DNA of 64,000 nucleotides from Ampelocalamus luodianensis (taxonomy: Eukaryota > Streptophyta > Magnoliopsida > Poales > Poaceae): contig CM070618.1 of NCBI GenBank assembly GCA_036346255.1, positions 62,011,655-62,075,654 of the forward strand, written 5' to 3'. The position numbers and the translations under genes are program-made. The number at the start of each line of letters is the position of its first letter. Positions within the stretch are counted from its first letter, which is position 1. The notes beneath the pieces are model-generated. The model saw nothing but the letters and a program-made list of their open reading frames with translations, did no database searches and had not been told where the DNA came from. Shown one piece after another: positions 23,801 to 34,830 of this stretch.

Positions 23801-24960
23801 AATTCTCGATGTTCCTCTGCCATCTCGCGTCGTACCACTTTCTCGGAGATCCGGCGCATTCGCGGCGTCGATGACGCGGCGAAGATGGTCTGAGCGCCAT
23901 GTCGCTTACTTGCTATCTATATATGCGAAAGCAATATCGTAAGCTCTAACTGACCATATTCAAGCAGATTTACTCAATTTAACCGAAAATGATGCACAAA
24001 CGTATAATATATAAAGAAGGATTGATGGTAGTTTGTGCTCTCAGAAGGAGAGTTGCAAAAGAACAAGTCTTTGCCATCTCAATCCTATTGTCTATACTCT
24101 TCATTAAATGAATATGATAGTATAAATTCAAACTATGAGCTCTAAACAATACTTTGCTTAACTGTCAAATGATCTCAAGCTATACAGAAAATGATCTTAA
24201 CTATCACATTCAATCTCAGTATAAGAGAAAAGTTCGTCACAGAGCGAACCAGAACAAAGCCCACTGATCAATTTCAGTTCACATTATCAAAGACTATCAA
24301 AGTCACATCACAGACGGTTCGTCAATACAATAGAGCTCAAGAATGAACTAACATATCAAATTGTGATGGCATTCAGCGTCTCTCGATAACTAGCATTCAA
24401 TCAAAGTAACAAATTAACGATATATGAAATTGTGATAGCAAGTAATTTGTACAATAGAGCTCAAGAATCATCTAACTATCACATTCAATCTCGGTATAAG
24501 ACAAAGTTCATCACGAGCATGTCAACAAAGCCCATTGATCAATTTGCTATATCTTTAGTACTAGATTCGGTTCACATATTATCTTTAGGAATACTCACAG
24601 AGAGGATGCCGCACAACAACTCACGGTGCAAGGGTGAGGCCGGTGCGGGAGGAGGCCGGCGCGGGAGGAGGGAGGCGCCGGAGGAGGCCGGCACGGGGAG
24701 GAGGGCGGCGGGGAGGAGGCGGTGCGGGAGGAGGAGGACGGCGCGGGAGGAGGCGGCGCAAGGGGAGGCGGCGCGGGGAGGAGGCCGGTGCGGAGGAGGC
24801 CGACACGGGGAGGAGGTCGCGCATCAAGGCGGAGGCAGCGTCGTCGATGAAGGCGGCGTCGGGTCTTCTGGCCGGGGAGGTGAGCAGGCGAACCCTAGAG
24901 GAGCCGAGAGCGCGCGAGCCTAGAGGCGCGGGAGGCGAAGTGGCGAGTAAAGAGCAAAAC
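20860..24960 (-). pseudogene. CACTA 1 second gene remnant (TNPA-like position), minus strand
   Basis: Broken minus-strand frames run from a GC-rich 5' region (24620-24960, low-complexity Arg/Ala/Pro) to about 20860, where a frame ends ..GRLCTFIMTDIIVAN before a stop. Intermediate pieces lie at 22051-22245 (Pro/Lys-rich), 23183-23581 and 23526-23900. I do not recognise a named domain. The role is inferred from position, since CACTA elements usually encode a second DNA-binding protein besides the transposase. It runs opposite to the transposase. Confidence 0.4.
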
Positions 24961-24983
24961 CTAAGTGCGCCTTTTTATAAAAA

Positions 24984-25262
24984 GGATATCACATACGACT
25001 CTATTGAAGCACCGTCGTGTATACTATCACGAGCGGTGCTTTAATAGAGCCGTCATGATATCTAGAATATCACGACGGCTCTATTAAAGCACGAAATGCG
25101 GCGATAGTATATCATGACGGTGCTTTAATGGGCCGTCGCGATATTGAGGATATCCTGACGGTGCTTACATAAAGCGTGCGTGATATGGTAATATATGACG
25201 GTTATTTAATATATCCGTCGTGATATCTTATCACGACGGATCCATCATAGAGCCGTCGTGCT
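24984..25262. repeat. Internal copy of the CACTA subterminal array
   Basis: A run of ATATCACGACGG / GGTGCTTTAAT / CCGTCGTGATAT units lies in mid-element, between the leftward and rightward gene sets. It could be a shared promoter region or the buried end of a nested CACTA. Confidence 0.6.
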
Positions 25263-25309
25263 ATGGATCTCATTCCCTTCATCTCCCGCGCAGTGTCTCT
25301 TCGTCTCTG

Positions 25310-25935
25310 CTCGACTTTACTACTTCTTTTATATAAATAGACAACCCTTATCGGAGGATTTCTCACGAACCTCGATCCTTGATCATCCCTCTCTCTCCAC
25401 AAATTCCAAATGGCTTCCTCTCTCGTCCCGGTATCTTGGCCTACATTATGGTTGTGTACTCGCACCTCTCGATCGCAACTTTGGCCCAAGCTGCGAACAA
25501 GGCGTCCGTTCGCAATGCAATCCGTTGTAGACCCTCCGATCTACGGAGACCATAACGGCGATCATCGGTCGATTGGAGCTCCTCCTCCAGAGACGGTCGC
25601 GAGGCTCTCGGCATCCGGCGAGTAAACCTCGTCGTGGAGATTGTCCTATGGAACTCTTTGGTCCGCACCGAGGATGCAGCCCAGAGTCGAGGGCGACCTC
25701 GACATTGCGGAGAGCGGTCACCTAGCGAGGCTATGGAGACCGAGGTTGATGGCCTTTGGGTTATATGGGACTTGATTACGGAGTCAGAACATCTACAAGA
25801 GGAAATTGGCGTGCAAGGTCACGGTGGGCGTTTGGTGAGGCGATCGGCGATCCGCTCCCACCGAAGCCGACGAGAATGCGTCGAAGATTTGAAGACTAAG
25901 ATAGGATCGCTCATCCTTTTTATAAATGCGTGATG
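25310..25935 (+). other. Unrecognised frames after a TATA-like box inside CACTA 1
   Basis: TTTTATATAAATAGAC (about 25326) precedes overlapping plus-strand frames, including 99 codons at 25634-25933 (..METEVDGLWVIWDL..). I recognise no domain. It may be a captured host exon or an element leader exon. Confidence 0.3.
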
Positions 25936-26045
25936 TAAAAGCGATAAGACCGATCTATTATGCGTGATGTAAATATGGTCTTTAATTTTTATAAATGCGT
26001 GATGATATGGTCTTTTTATAAATGCGTGATGATATGGTCTTTTCA
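25935..26045. repeat. Short tandem repeat around TATAAATGCGTGATGATATGGTC
   Basis: Three to four imperfect copies of a unit of about 30 bp (TTTTTATAAATGCGTGATG plus ATATGGTC) lie in a row, between the subterminal array and the transposase. Confidence 0.65.
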
Positions 26046-26661
26046 TCATCTATTTATTCTTGGGCAAAATTCATTTTGTTAATTATTTGCGCATATACAT
26101 GCTCAAATGCGCTATCACAGACGGTTGAATGAAGAACCAATGCGTGATATGCCACCTATAAATATAAAGACCAGCAGAGGCCCCTTTCGCGCCTCGATCT
26201 CTTCTTTGGAATAGAGGGCTTGAGAAGTTTTGCTCTGTGTTGGTGTAGGAGGCTTGTTTATTTTGCTTGCCTTGTTCTTGGTTGTGGGTTGCCCTAGCAA
26301 CTTATGACCATTTGGCTTGCATGCATGCTTGCTTTGTGAGGCTTGGCTTTGGTGGTAGCTCTCGGTTTGGGTGTTGTGAATGAGTGTTTTTGTGAGTGGG
26401 ATAAGCTTATGTGGGAGTGGTGCATTTCATTGTGGCTCTTCTCTTGCCTGTTCATTGGCTTTGAAGGAGAAGGACGGTGAGGAATCTCGCGGGATATTAG
26501 GAATTTTAAATCGTGAGCTCAGAGGTAACGATCTTTAACTCTTTATATTTGTTCTAGGTTTATCTTTAATCAATTTTAGTGTATTTGGCTAATAGGAGGA
26601 GTAACGTATTTGCGGTTTATTAATATAATTTAACACTACTAATTGTTCGTGTGTAGCGTAG

Positions 26662-29600
26662 ATGGACCGAAGCTGGATGTGCAGTGCGAACCGTGTGAGT
26701 GAAGAGTACATTAATGGCGTGATTGCTTTTAAAGAGCGCGGGCGGGATATCTTGAATAAGGGGATAGAATTTATGTCTTGTCCATGCATTGATTGCGTGT
26801 CGAAGATTTTTAACAACCAAACACGCATCGTAGGGCACTTGATTGAAGGGTTTCAAAAAGGTATACATGTTGGACCATCCGGTGAAGAAGCGATTATACG
26901 AGAAGTTAATAATGATGACATCGCCGAGAAGTCAATGATATGCCTGATGTGGTATGTTTTTGATGGCGATAGGTCGTGCGATGACAATCTGGATCGGATG
27001 CTACGCGATGCGGAAGAAACTACGATGAGAGAGTTTTGTAAATTCGGCGCTTAATGGAGGACTCGAGGAAACCTTTGTTCCACAGGCGCAAGCGGAATAC
27101 ACAAGGTTGTCAACCGTACTGAACTGCTGAAATTGAAGGCGAGCAATGGTTGGTCGACAAGAGTTTCACGGCGTTGTTAGGTCTCCTAGCGGACATTCTT
27201 CGGAGAGAAGCGTGTTGCCCAGCACCACCTACCAAGCCAAGAAGGTTCTTTGTCCATTGGGAATGGAAGTAGAAAGAATACATGCATGTCCGACGATTGT
27301 ATCTGTATCGTAAAGTATGCGGACTTGCATCTATGTCCGTGTGCAAAGCATCCCGATACAAGCGTAAGAATCTTGCTAAGGTGAAGCAAGGACCTCTGCT
27401 AAGGTGTTGTGGTATCTGCTGTGATCCCACATTTGAGCGTTTATTTGCGAACGAAAGGAGGCAAGATTGCTGCGTTGGCACTCGGAGGCGTAAGAAAGAT
27501 GGAAAACTAAGACACTGCGCTAATTACGCGGTGGAGAAACTTGATCGGACCTTCAAAGAGTTCGGTGCGGAACCGAGGAACATAAGGTTAGGGTTGAGTA
27601 CGGATGGAATGAATCCTTTCGGTAACATGAGCGTGAGACATAGCACTTTGGCAGTGAACCTATGTATGTACAACCTTCCTCCTTGGTGTGTATGAAGCGG
27701 AAGTACATTTTGATGTCACTATTTATCCAAGGGCGAAGCAACACAGGGAGCGATATTGATGTGTACCTAGCACCATTCTTGGATGATCTTGTGACCTTTG
27801 TGGAGCGAAGGGTACAAGTATGGGATGCGTACAAGCGAGAGAACTTCTCTTTACGCGTCATGTTGTTACGCACTATCAATGATTTTCCTACCCTTGGTAA
27901 CTGTCCGGGCTTGATGCGAAAGGGCCAAAGCTGTCATCGCGCTTGCTTAGATGCTACGAGAGTGTATGGTGAACAACTCGCAAGCAAAGCGTATATGCGT
28001 CACCGTAGAGTTCCTTCCAGAGTCACCCATACGCAAGATGAAAAAAATAATTCGACGGAAATAAGGAGGGCAGTTCGGCTCAAGGGCTTTTAGAGGAAAG
28101 AGGTCTATGATATGGTTAAGGATATCGATGTTGTGCTTGGGAAGGGGCGTAAATTAAAAACCCGTCGAAAGAACATCCGGAAGAAGCGGTCAATTTTTGG
28201 GACTTGCCTTATTGGGAGCACTTAGAAGTTCGTCAACTGCATTGGCGTCATGCACGTGGAGAAGAATGTATGTGAAAGCTTGATTGGTCTCTTCTTGAAC
28301 ATTAGTGGCAAAACAAAGGATGGTGTTAACGCACGACCGACTTGGTTGATATGAACATAAGGACCGAGTTAGCACCGAAAGAGACCGATAAAGGACGAAC
28401 ATACCTTCCACCACTTGCTACACTATGTCAAGGCGAGAGAAATGAATTGTGCCAAAGCTTGCATGGTGTCAAAGTCCGTCTGGTTACTCGCTAACATTAA
28501 AAACTTGTTTCTATGCAAGATTTGAAATTAATTGGTATGAAGTCTCATGATTGTCATGTCTTGATGACACAAATGCTTCTGTTGCAATTAGGGGTATCTT
28601 GCCGAACAAGGTCAGTGGCAATCTTGAGGTGTGTTATTTCTTCAACTCAATTGCTCGAGAAGGTCATCGATCCCAAGGACTAGATGCTCTGGTAGAGGTG
28701 GTGGCGACTCTATGTCAACTTGAGATGTATTTCCCTCGTCATTTTTCGATATCATAGTCCATCTCATTGTTCATCTTGTGAAAGAGATAAAGATATGTGG
28801 TCATGTGTTCCTCGTCATATGTACCCTTTGAGAGGTATATGGGAATTCTCAAGTCCTACGTGCGGAATCGATCTCGGCGGAGGGCGACATCATCGAAGGT
28901 TATGCAACCGAAGAGGCCATTGAGTTCTGCGTCGACTACATGGCTCGGTGGAACGATAGGTGTGCCTCTATCTCGTCATGAGGAAGGTTTGGATGGTATC
29001 GGGACCATCGGAAGGAAATCAATCACTCCGATCCGGATACGTGCGCTCAAGCCCATTTCACGGTCTTGCAACACATGACCCAAGTGTCCCCGTACATCGG
29101 CGGGCACAAAGACATGGCATGCCAATGAATCCGGACGGTCGGAGGTTTGGATCACGAGAGACACAACCGTCGGTTCAACGAATGGGTAAAGTGCGAATCA
29201 TGGTGGGAGGTCATCAAGTGATGATCTGTTGCTATGGTTGGCAAAGGGCCACAATTTACAATTGTCACATGGCAAGGATCGACATAAATGGGTACACATT
29301 TTATACGGCAGCTCGGGATAGGAAGAGCACGATCCGAGCAGCGGTGTCCGCATAGATGCATTCGTGCAGATGGGTGAGGAGCTCGTACTATGGGCAAATA
29401 GAGGAGATATGGGAGCTCGACTACGTGCTTTTCAAGATCCCCTATTTGGTGTCGTTGGGTCCATCTCCCACATGTGAAGGTCGACAAATGCGGCGTCACT
29501 ACCGTGGACCTTGATCGTGTCGGATACAAAGGCGAACCATTCGTCTTGGCTAACCAAGTTGTTCAAGCCTTCTATGTAACCGACCGGCAAATAAGAAGCG

Positions 29601-29778
29601 TCACATAGTTCTTCATGGAAAAGAAGGATTGTCGGAGTTGAGAATATAGTGGGCGAGGAAGAATACAATCAATTTGACGAGTTGCCTCCTTTCGGAGACG
29701 ACATCGGGCTCGAGGAAGAACCAGCGAGGAAGCTAGCTATATCTGCGTCGATCATCATGAAGGACTATATTTTAATTA
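26662..29778 (+). pseudogene. CACTA 1 transposase (tnp2/Transposase_21 type), decayed
   Basis: The order of pieces is that of plant CACTA TNPD proteins. A transposase-associated N-terminus (26662-27054) starts MDRSWMCSANRVSEEYINGV. The Transposase_21 core follows (about 27110-28100) with GLSTDGMNPFGNM and MYNLPPW. DUF4218-like sequence (28690-29100) includes HMYPFERYMGI-like text, and DUF4216-like sequence (29500-29760) includes TTVDLDRV. The frame is broken many times by single-base indels compared with the copy in CACTA 2, so it makes no full protein. The N-terminal Cys/His segment is still legible. Confidence 0.85.
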
Positions 29779-29989
29779 AGAAATTACTCCATTGTAATTA
29801 ATTTATTCCATAACATCATGTGTTATGAAATTGTAATATGTCGATGCGTATATTTTGATGTCAGCGTGGAATTGTAATCGCTCTGTCCTTGTGGACCGTA
29901 TATTTTGGTGCATTAAAAATTCATTTAATTTGAAAAATAGTCACCGCACCACCTTTCTAGAAACCTAAAAACTAAAATTTTATGGCAAA

Positions 29990-30795
29990 TAGTCTAACAC
30001 CTTTGCAAAGAAACGGTATACTCATGTCTTATCTGCGATGCGTCCTGCGAAGGCGATGTGGTCGTCCCACCCTTCCACACCGCGGCGGTGCTCGTGCCGT
30101 GGCCATCCTCGGCAGCGCCCACCCGGCCCGATGGCGACCTTCTTCCCCACGCCGCCGCTGGACCATGTCGCGGCGAGCCTCTGGCACCGCTGCACTCCGG
30201 TTGGTCTTGGCCGTCTCGCACCCGCCGCCCGGTCGGCTCGTCCTCGACTGGGCGATGTAGTGCTTCCCAACGTCGCGCGTCTCGCCGGCCGTGTAGAGGA
30301 GGAGACCGAAACACGTGGCCGCGCCTTGTGGCGACCACGGCGCCCGTTCAAGGAACATGAGGCGCGGCGCATGTCTTGGGCGCGAACAAGCCCGAGGCGA
30401 CGATGAAACAAGCCCCGGGTTGCGGTGGCGGCGGTGGTTGGCGACGGCGAGTGGCGCTCGTTGTCTGCCACTTCATCGCCTCCTCTCGCTCGGCGCCACG
30501 CGCCTCCCCACGCGCGTTCCTGGACACCTTGTACAAGGCCTTGCAACTATACGTTACATACAATCAAGATGTTAGAATAAATAGTAGTATGTACGTGCAC
30601 GTATATTGTAGATATAAAGATGTGCGTGCGTTAATCGTAGGTGCATAGGTCCTCCATGGTGAGGAGAGCTCGCGGCCACCGGGTAAGCGATGTCGGCGAC
30701 GACATCGTGAAAAGAGCGGCGATCACCGACCTCCTCGCCTTGGTGCTTGGCTTTGGCGCTCTGCATGCTCACCTTGGCGATTGGCGTACTCAAAA
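29990..30795 (-). pseudogene. Captured F-box-like gene copy in CACTA 1, decayed
   Basis: On the minus strand this is the counterpart of 54465-55289 in CACTA 2. Recognisable segments are the F-box region near 30620-30770, CKALYKVS (about 30520-30548), EREEAMKWQ (about 30470), GLLLYTAGETRDVGKHYI (about 30260-30315) and CETAKTNR (about 30210). Frames change repeatedly, so no single protein is encoded. It lies antisense to the transposase, as in CACTA 2. Confidence 0.75.
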
Positions 30796-30964
30796 CCGTG
30801 AGAAGAAGAGTGATGGGAGGAGTTTAATCTTGGTGAATTATTACGTCTTATAAAGAATTAGGAGTAAGCGGCACGTGAGGCGAAGAGCGCGTATCGTCGG
30901 CGTGCGAGGCGAAGAAGCGGTTGTCAGCGATGGTGAAGAGACACATCGCGTGGGAGGCGAAGAG

Positions 30965-31385
30965 GTTGGATATCACGAGCGGCTCTATAGGAGCCGTGCG
31001 TGATAATAATATCACAGACGCCTATTTAATAGAGCCGTGCGTGATATAGCTTATCACGAGCGGTTTAAAAATAAAACCGTGCGTGATACTTCCTGACGGT
31101 TTTATTTACAAACGTCGTGATAAGTTGTCCTCATCACAGAGCGGTTCATATTACGAACCGTCTCGCGATACTTCACGACGGTTCGTAATATGAACCGTCG
31201 TGATATGTCCTCATCACGAGCGGTTCTTTTTACCAACCGTTTGTGAAGTATCACAAGCGGTTGGTAATAAGAACCGTCGTGATGAGGACATATCACGAGC
31301 GGTTCGAGCGGTTCCAAAGGGAACCGTCTGTATAAGATTCAACACAGACGGCTCCTTTGGAACCGTGCAGCGATGAAATGTCTGC
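30965..31385. repeat. Right subterminal repeat array of CACTA 1
   Basis: Repeated TATCACGAGCGGTT and AACCGTCGTGATA units in both orientations run up to the terminal CCTGTTTTGTAGTAGTG. The array corresponds to 53830-54245 in CACTA 2. Confidence 0.78.
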
Positions 31386-31485
31386 TATTGCCTGTTTTGT
31401 AGTAGTGCCATCTCTAGTCCCCTCTCTCCCCCAAGGACGTTGCCACCGCCTGGCCATCCTCTCGGCAGTGTTTACCCGTTATGAT

Positions 31486-31888
31486 TAAGGATGGAAAAAA
31501 AGCTTGAAACTCGCGAGCCAACTCGGCTCGTTAAGGACTCGGCTCGAACTCAGTCCCTTAACGAGCCGAGCCGAGCTGGCAATTTAGCTCGTTTTCTTAA
31601 CGAGCCGAGTCAAGTTGACTCGCGAGTTACTTGTTTGGCTCGGTAAGAAAATCAGGCCTAGCCCACTGTGCGCAGTGCCGTGGTGCGCTCTGTTGTACCA
31701 AGTCTAACCCCTAATCCCCAATCCTGCAGCACCACATGACTGCACTCGTTTGAATAATTTTAGTTAAATTTTGGCCAGATTTTGTTTGAAAACTCAAAAT
31801 CATGTTTAAACGAGCCTAACGAGCCGAGCCTGGTATTCTGCTCATTAGCTTAATGAGTCGAGCCGAGCCAGCTCGTTATCCACCCCTA
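31486..31888. mobile_element. Small hAT element with 8-bp TSD GTTATGAT
   Basis: Exact GTTATGAT repeats lie at 31478-31485 and 31889-31896. The ends TAAGGATGG and (minus) TAGGGGTGG are hAT-like. The interior is built of CTCGGCTCG / CGAGCCGAG motifs in both orientations. It is 403 bp, non-autonomous, and inserted into the split LTR. Confidence 0.85.
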
Positions 31889-31946
31889 GTTATGATCTAA
31901 GGGTCCTAACAACTTGGCATTAGAGTCAATCGTCGCTCCTTCCACC

Positions 31947-32249
31947 ATGATGGGCAACGAGGGTTTCGATTCCAAGACGATTAACGCCATGCTCAATCAA
32001 ATCTTGGCGCAACTTGTCATCCTCGACAAGAAGTTCAAGGTGGGCAACCCAGGGACCGTGACACCAAACGAGGACCTACTCGGCGCAGTCCTCACGGCGG
32101 TTCTTGCCACATCGGGCGATGGCTTGCTCGACACAGCCCCCACGGCGGTCGTCGCACCAGGTGATGGCTTGCTCAACGCAACCCCGCTACTGCACCACAC
32201 TGCATGGCAGTTACAGTCATGGTACCGTCGGTGCCTGCCACAACCATAG
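31947..32249 (+). pseudogene. Retroelement gag-like N-terminal fragment
   Basis: After the primer site an ATG pair at 31947 opens a frame starting MMGNEGFDSKTINAM, with ILAQLVILDKKF following. This is the position and style of an LTR-element gag start. It then becomes repetitive (GDGLL repeats) and ends at 32249. No zinc knuckle or pol sequence follows, so the element is truncated or a LARD. Confidence 0.45.
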
Positions 32250-32567
32250 TCCTACCGGTGCCCACCGTAGCCCTGTCCGAGCCTGCCGGGGCAGCCGCGG
32301 TCCTGCCGATGCCTATTGTGGTGATGCCAAAGGCTACGCCCTCAGTGCCATTGACGAGGAAGAAGAATGTCGTCGTTGTTTCGCAGGTGTCTTCACCACG
32401 TTGTCGGCCAATGCTGTGTCATTGGTGCGGTGGAGTATGATGGCTTCCATGTTAGGGTCAGCGACGTTATCGCATCTCTCCTACAAACATTGCATCAAGG
32501 AGCGAGAAGAATGTTGTTACTGTCCCGCGCTGGGTGCCCATGCCCCCGATGACTCCTGCCTCGGCAA
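32250..32567 (+). other. Retroelement interior, decayed
   Basis: Continuation of the retroelement, with short frames in all phases (32104-32586 among them). No domain is recognised. Confidence 0.35.
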
Positions 32568-32794
32568 AATTAGTAGGCCTTCTTGAAATTGCCTCAAATA
32601 ATATTTGTAGGCACTTTTCGAATGCCTTAGTTATAGATATTCTGAGGCGTTCCACGGAAACACCTAAAAAGACTTTCCCCTCGCAAGTATTCCTAACGTT
32701 AGAAAAAAAACCGCATCCAAGGTTTTTATAGGCATTTTTAGTCTTTTTGAGGTGTTATGACGCGTGTTGTAAAGCCTGCCAAGTTGTAGTGAAC
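32568..32794. mobile_element. Possible CACTA-type MITE end
   Basis: The segment ends CCAAGTTGTAGTG, which on the other strand is a CACTACAACTTGG terminus. Internal GCCT..AGGC motifs repeat in both directions. The left end was not identified. Confidence 0.35.
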
Positions 32795-32947
32795 CATGCA
32801 TGAACCAGCAACGATATAACACAGTGTCACTGTCAATATACAACCACTAGCCCAGCCAATTCCTCGTCCAGCCCATTAGCCCGGCCGGCCAGCCGATCCC
32901 GTTCTCTTCAGTCTTCACTAGCCCTAGTCTCCCTGAGTCCTAACCAC

Positions 32948-33812
32948 TAGGGGTGAAAACAGATCGGATATGGACGGATAATGGCTTTGCTATATTTGTT
33001 TTCATATTTTTTGGATGCGAATATGAATATCCCAGATACGAATACGGATATGAATAATATCGAATATGAATCGAAACGAATATGGTCACGGATATTTTTT
33101 GGAACATTAAAACCCCTTGAATTGTATGCCAAAAATTAACGAAAACATATAACTAGTTTATTTGATGCAAATATTCATGAATGGTTAAGCATAATACGAT
33201 ACACATATTGAAAATAAAATATATCCAACTAAAATTAACCAACCTATGGTGTTCAAGGATACATGTTAATAGCAATTATTCAAGGTGACATAATGTCGAA
33301 TAGGACTTTAACTATTCTCGAAAGCAACTATTATAGAATTAGCAATGCATATTGATGTAAAACAATATAATTTTTATAAAATGGGTACGGTATGATCAAA
33401 TGTTTACGACTTGGCTTTATTGAGGTTTGAGTTGCTTCGGTGGACGAGTCGAAGAATTCTTCGGAAACGTCGAAATCTATACACGCGAAAAGAGCCAAAT
33501 AAATACCATAATTAATAAAATCCAAAAATTATCAAATTAGAACCAAAAGAAAGGCACTGAATTTAGAAACAAGAATCGACAGAATCGGAGTTCGTATGAG
33601 GGATAACGAACGTCCGGAAGGTTACCTATTGGGCTGGTATTCCGGATATCCGTCCTTCGTACTATCTGGATAATCCATATCAGACGGATACCAGGGCTAC
33701 TGTATTCGTATTCATTTCTGACAAAAAATCTGTATTCGTTTCCGATCCGAGACAATCCGAATCTATTTTCGTCCGAATCGATCGGATACTATCCAATCCG
33801 TTTTCACCCCTG
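32948..33812. mobile_element. Non-autonomous hAT, 865 bp, TSD CTAACCAC/CTGACCAC
   Basis: The ends TAGGGGTGAAAAC and (minus) CAGGGGTGAAAAC are typical hAT termini. The flanks CTAACCAC (32940-32947) and CTGACCAC (33813-33820) match at 7 of 8 bases. The interior is AT-rich, with GAATATGAAT and GGATATCCG motifs. Confidence 0.85.
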
Positions 33813-33820
33813 CTGACCAC

Positions 33821-34155
33821 TCCCTCCCAGTCTCATCTCTCTCTCTTGCGCCACTACATAGCTTCACAACTCACAACCACACGTCCGCACACACAGTGAC
33901 ACACGCATCGAGCGGGGCTAACAAGCGAGCCATCTGAGCATCGAGCGGGGCCGACCACGGAGCGCCTAAGCATCGAGGATGAGGCAACGCCGCGAGCCCA
34001 CTCCCATGACGAGGACCACCAGCGCACCGGCCGTTTGCGCCGCCGACTCCACTCTCCACCGTCCGCCGAGCACCGACCACCTGCGCCACCCGAGCTCACC
34101 TCCCCGCTTGTGACCTGCGCTGTCCGAGCGACCACCGCAGTGGGAAGGGCATCCC
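33821..34155. other. Unassigned GC-rich sequence
   Basis: There are long frames on both strands without a recognisable domain, and a CT-rich start. Confidence 0.3.
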
Positions 34156-34340
34156 CTGACATTCCCATTGGAATGTCACGGGTGAACAGTACCGTGATAT
34201 TCCTAAGATCTGAGCCGTCAGATTGGAAATCAACGGCTGAGATTGATTGCAGATCTAGATCTCAGCCGTCAATTCCCGATCCGACAGCTGCAAAATAATG
34301 TCACGGCACTGTTCACCGTGACATTGCTGTGCAATGTCAG
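34156..34340. mobile_element. Palindromic MITE, 185 bp
   Basis: It begins CTGACATT and ends AATGTCAG. Inside are AATGTCACGG...GAACAGT...CGTGA and its inverted copy TCACGGCACTGTTCACCGTGACATT. The whole can fold into one long hairpin. No target duplication is clear. Confidence 0.65.
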
Positions 34341-34830
34341 AGGATTTGCTTCCACCGTAGTGAGTGGCGACTCAGTGAGTAACAAGGGGTTAAAGTAGAC
34401 TCGGTTTTTTCGGTTTTCAGTTGATTTTTCCCGACCAAACTGAACCCTAAAAATACCCAAATTTTGGATACCGTACCAATTTTTTGGTATGATTTGTTTG
34501 GTTCGGTGATAACACGCATAACCCTTGACAAGCCCAAGTGCATAATCTCTCAGTACTAGGCAGGCAGACTGTTTGGGTGACTGATTCCCTGTTCTAGCTA
34601 GGCAGACAAAGTCGCCGCTCCAACGGGTAATTAGGCTTGGGGATTCGACAATCTCTTGGATCTTATTGTCAATACAAGGCACCAAAAGCCCAAAGGATAG
34701 GCACCATCGTGTCAAAACCATCAGATTTGGTGCTTGCAATTTAGGGGCACATGGATGGTTTGTGTGTGTCTGACTGACACAGGAAGCTAGCTAACCAAGT
34801 GACAAGCTGTCTTAGTTTGTCTGGTACCAC
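34341..34830. other. Unassigned AT-rich sequence
   Basis: The GGTTTTTTCGGTTTTCAG and AAACTGAACCC motifs suggest another hAT relic. It has no gene. Confidence 0.3.

Larger units (their letters stand above)
20181..31407 (+). mobile_element. CACTA (En/Spm) transposon 1, 11.2 kb, inserted in an LTR
   Basis: The left end CACTACTACACACAG and the right end (minus strand CACTACTACAAAACAGG) form the terminal repeats. The 3-bp flanks TCA and CCA agree at two positions. Many subterminal repeats related to ATCACAGACGGTTC lie at both ends. It contains a plus-strand tnp2-type transposase, a second minus-strand frame set on the left, and a minus-strand F-box-like gene copy on the right. Confidence 0.88.
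19818..31911 (+). repeat. 5' LTR of an LTR retroelement, split by two later insertions
   Basis: TGTTACGGTCC at 19818 opens an LTR that ends GGTCCTAACA at 31911. A primer-site-like TTGGCATTAGAGTC follows (31914-31927; standard TGGTATCAGAGCC). Without the inserted CACTA (20181-31407) and hAT (31486-31888) the LTR is about 450 bp. It contains TTTATATAAGGA, a plausible TATA box, near 20120. No 3' LTR was found, so the element is truncated. Confidence 0.65.

Noticed and set aside
24432..25044. Gly/Arg-rich frames of 136-163 codons
   Set aside because: They are GGAGG repeats in the GC-rich 5' part of the CACTA 1 second gene. They are open in several frames by composition only.
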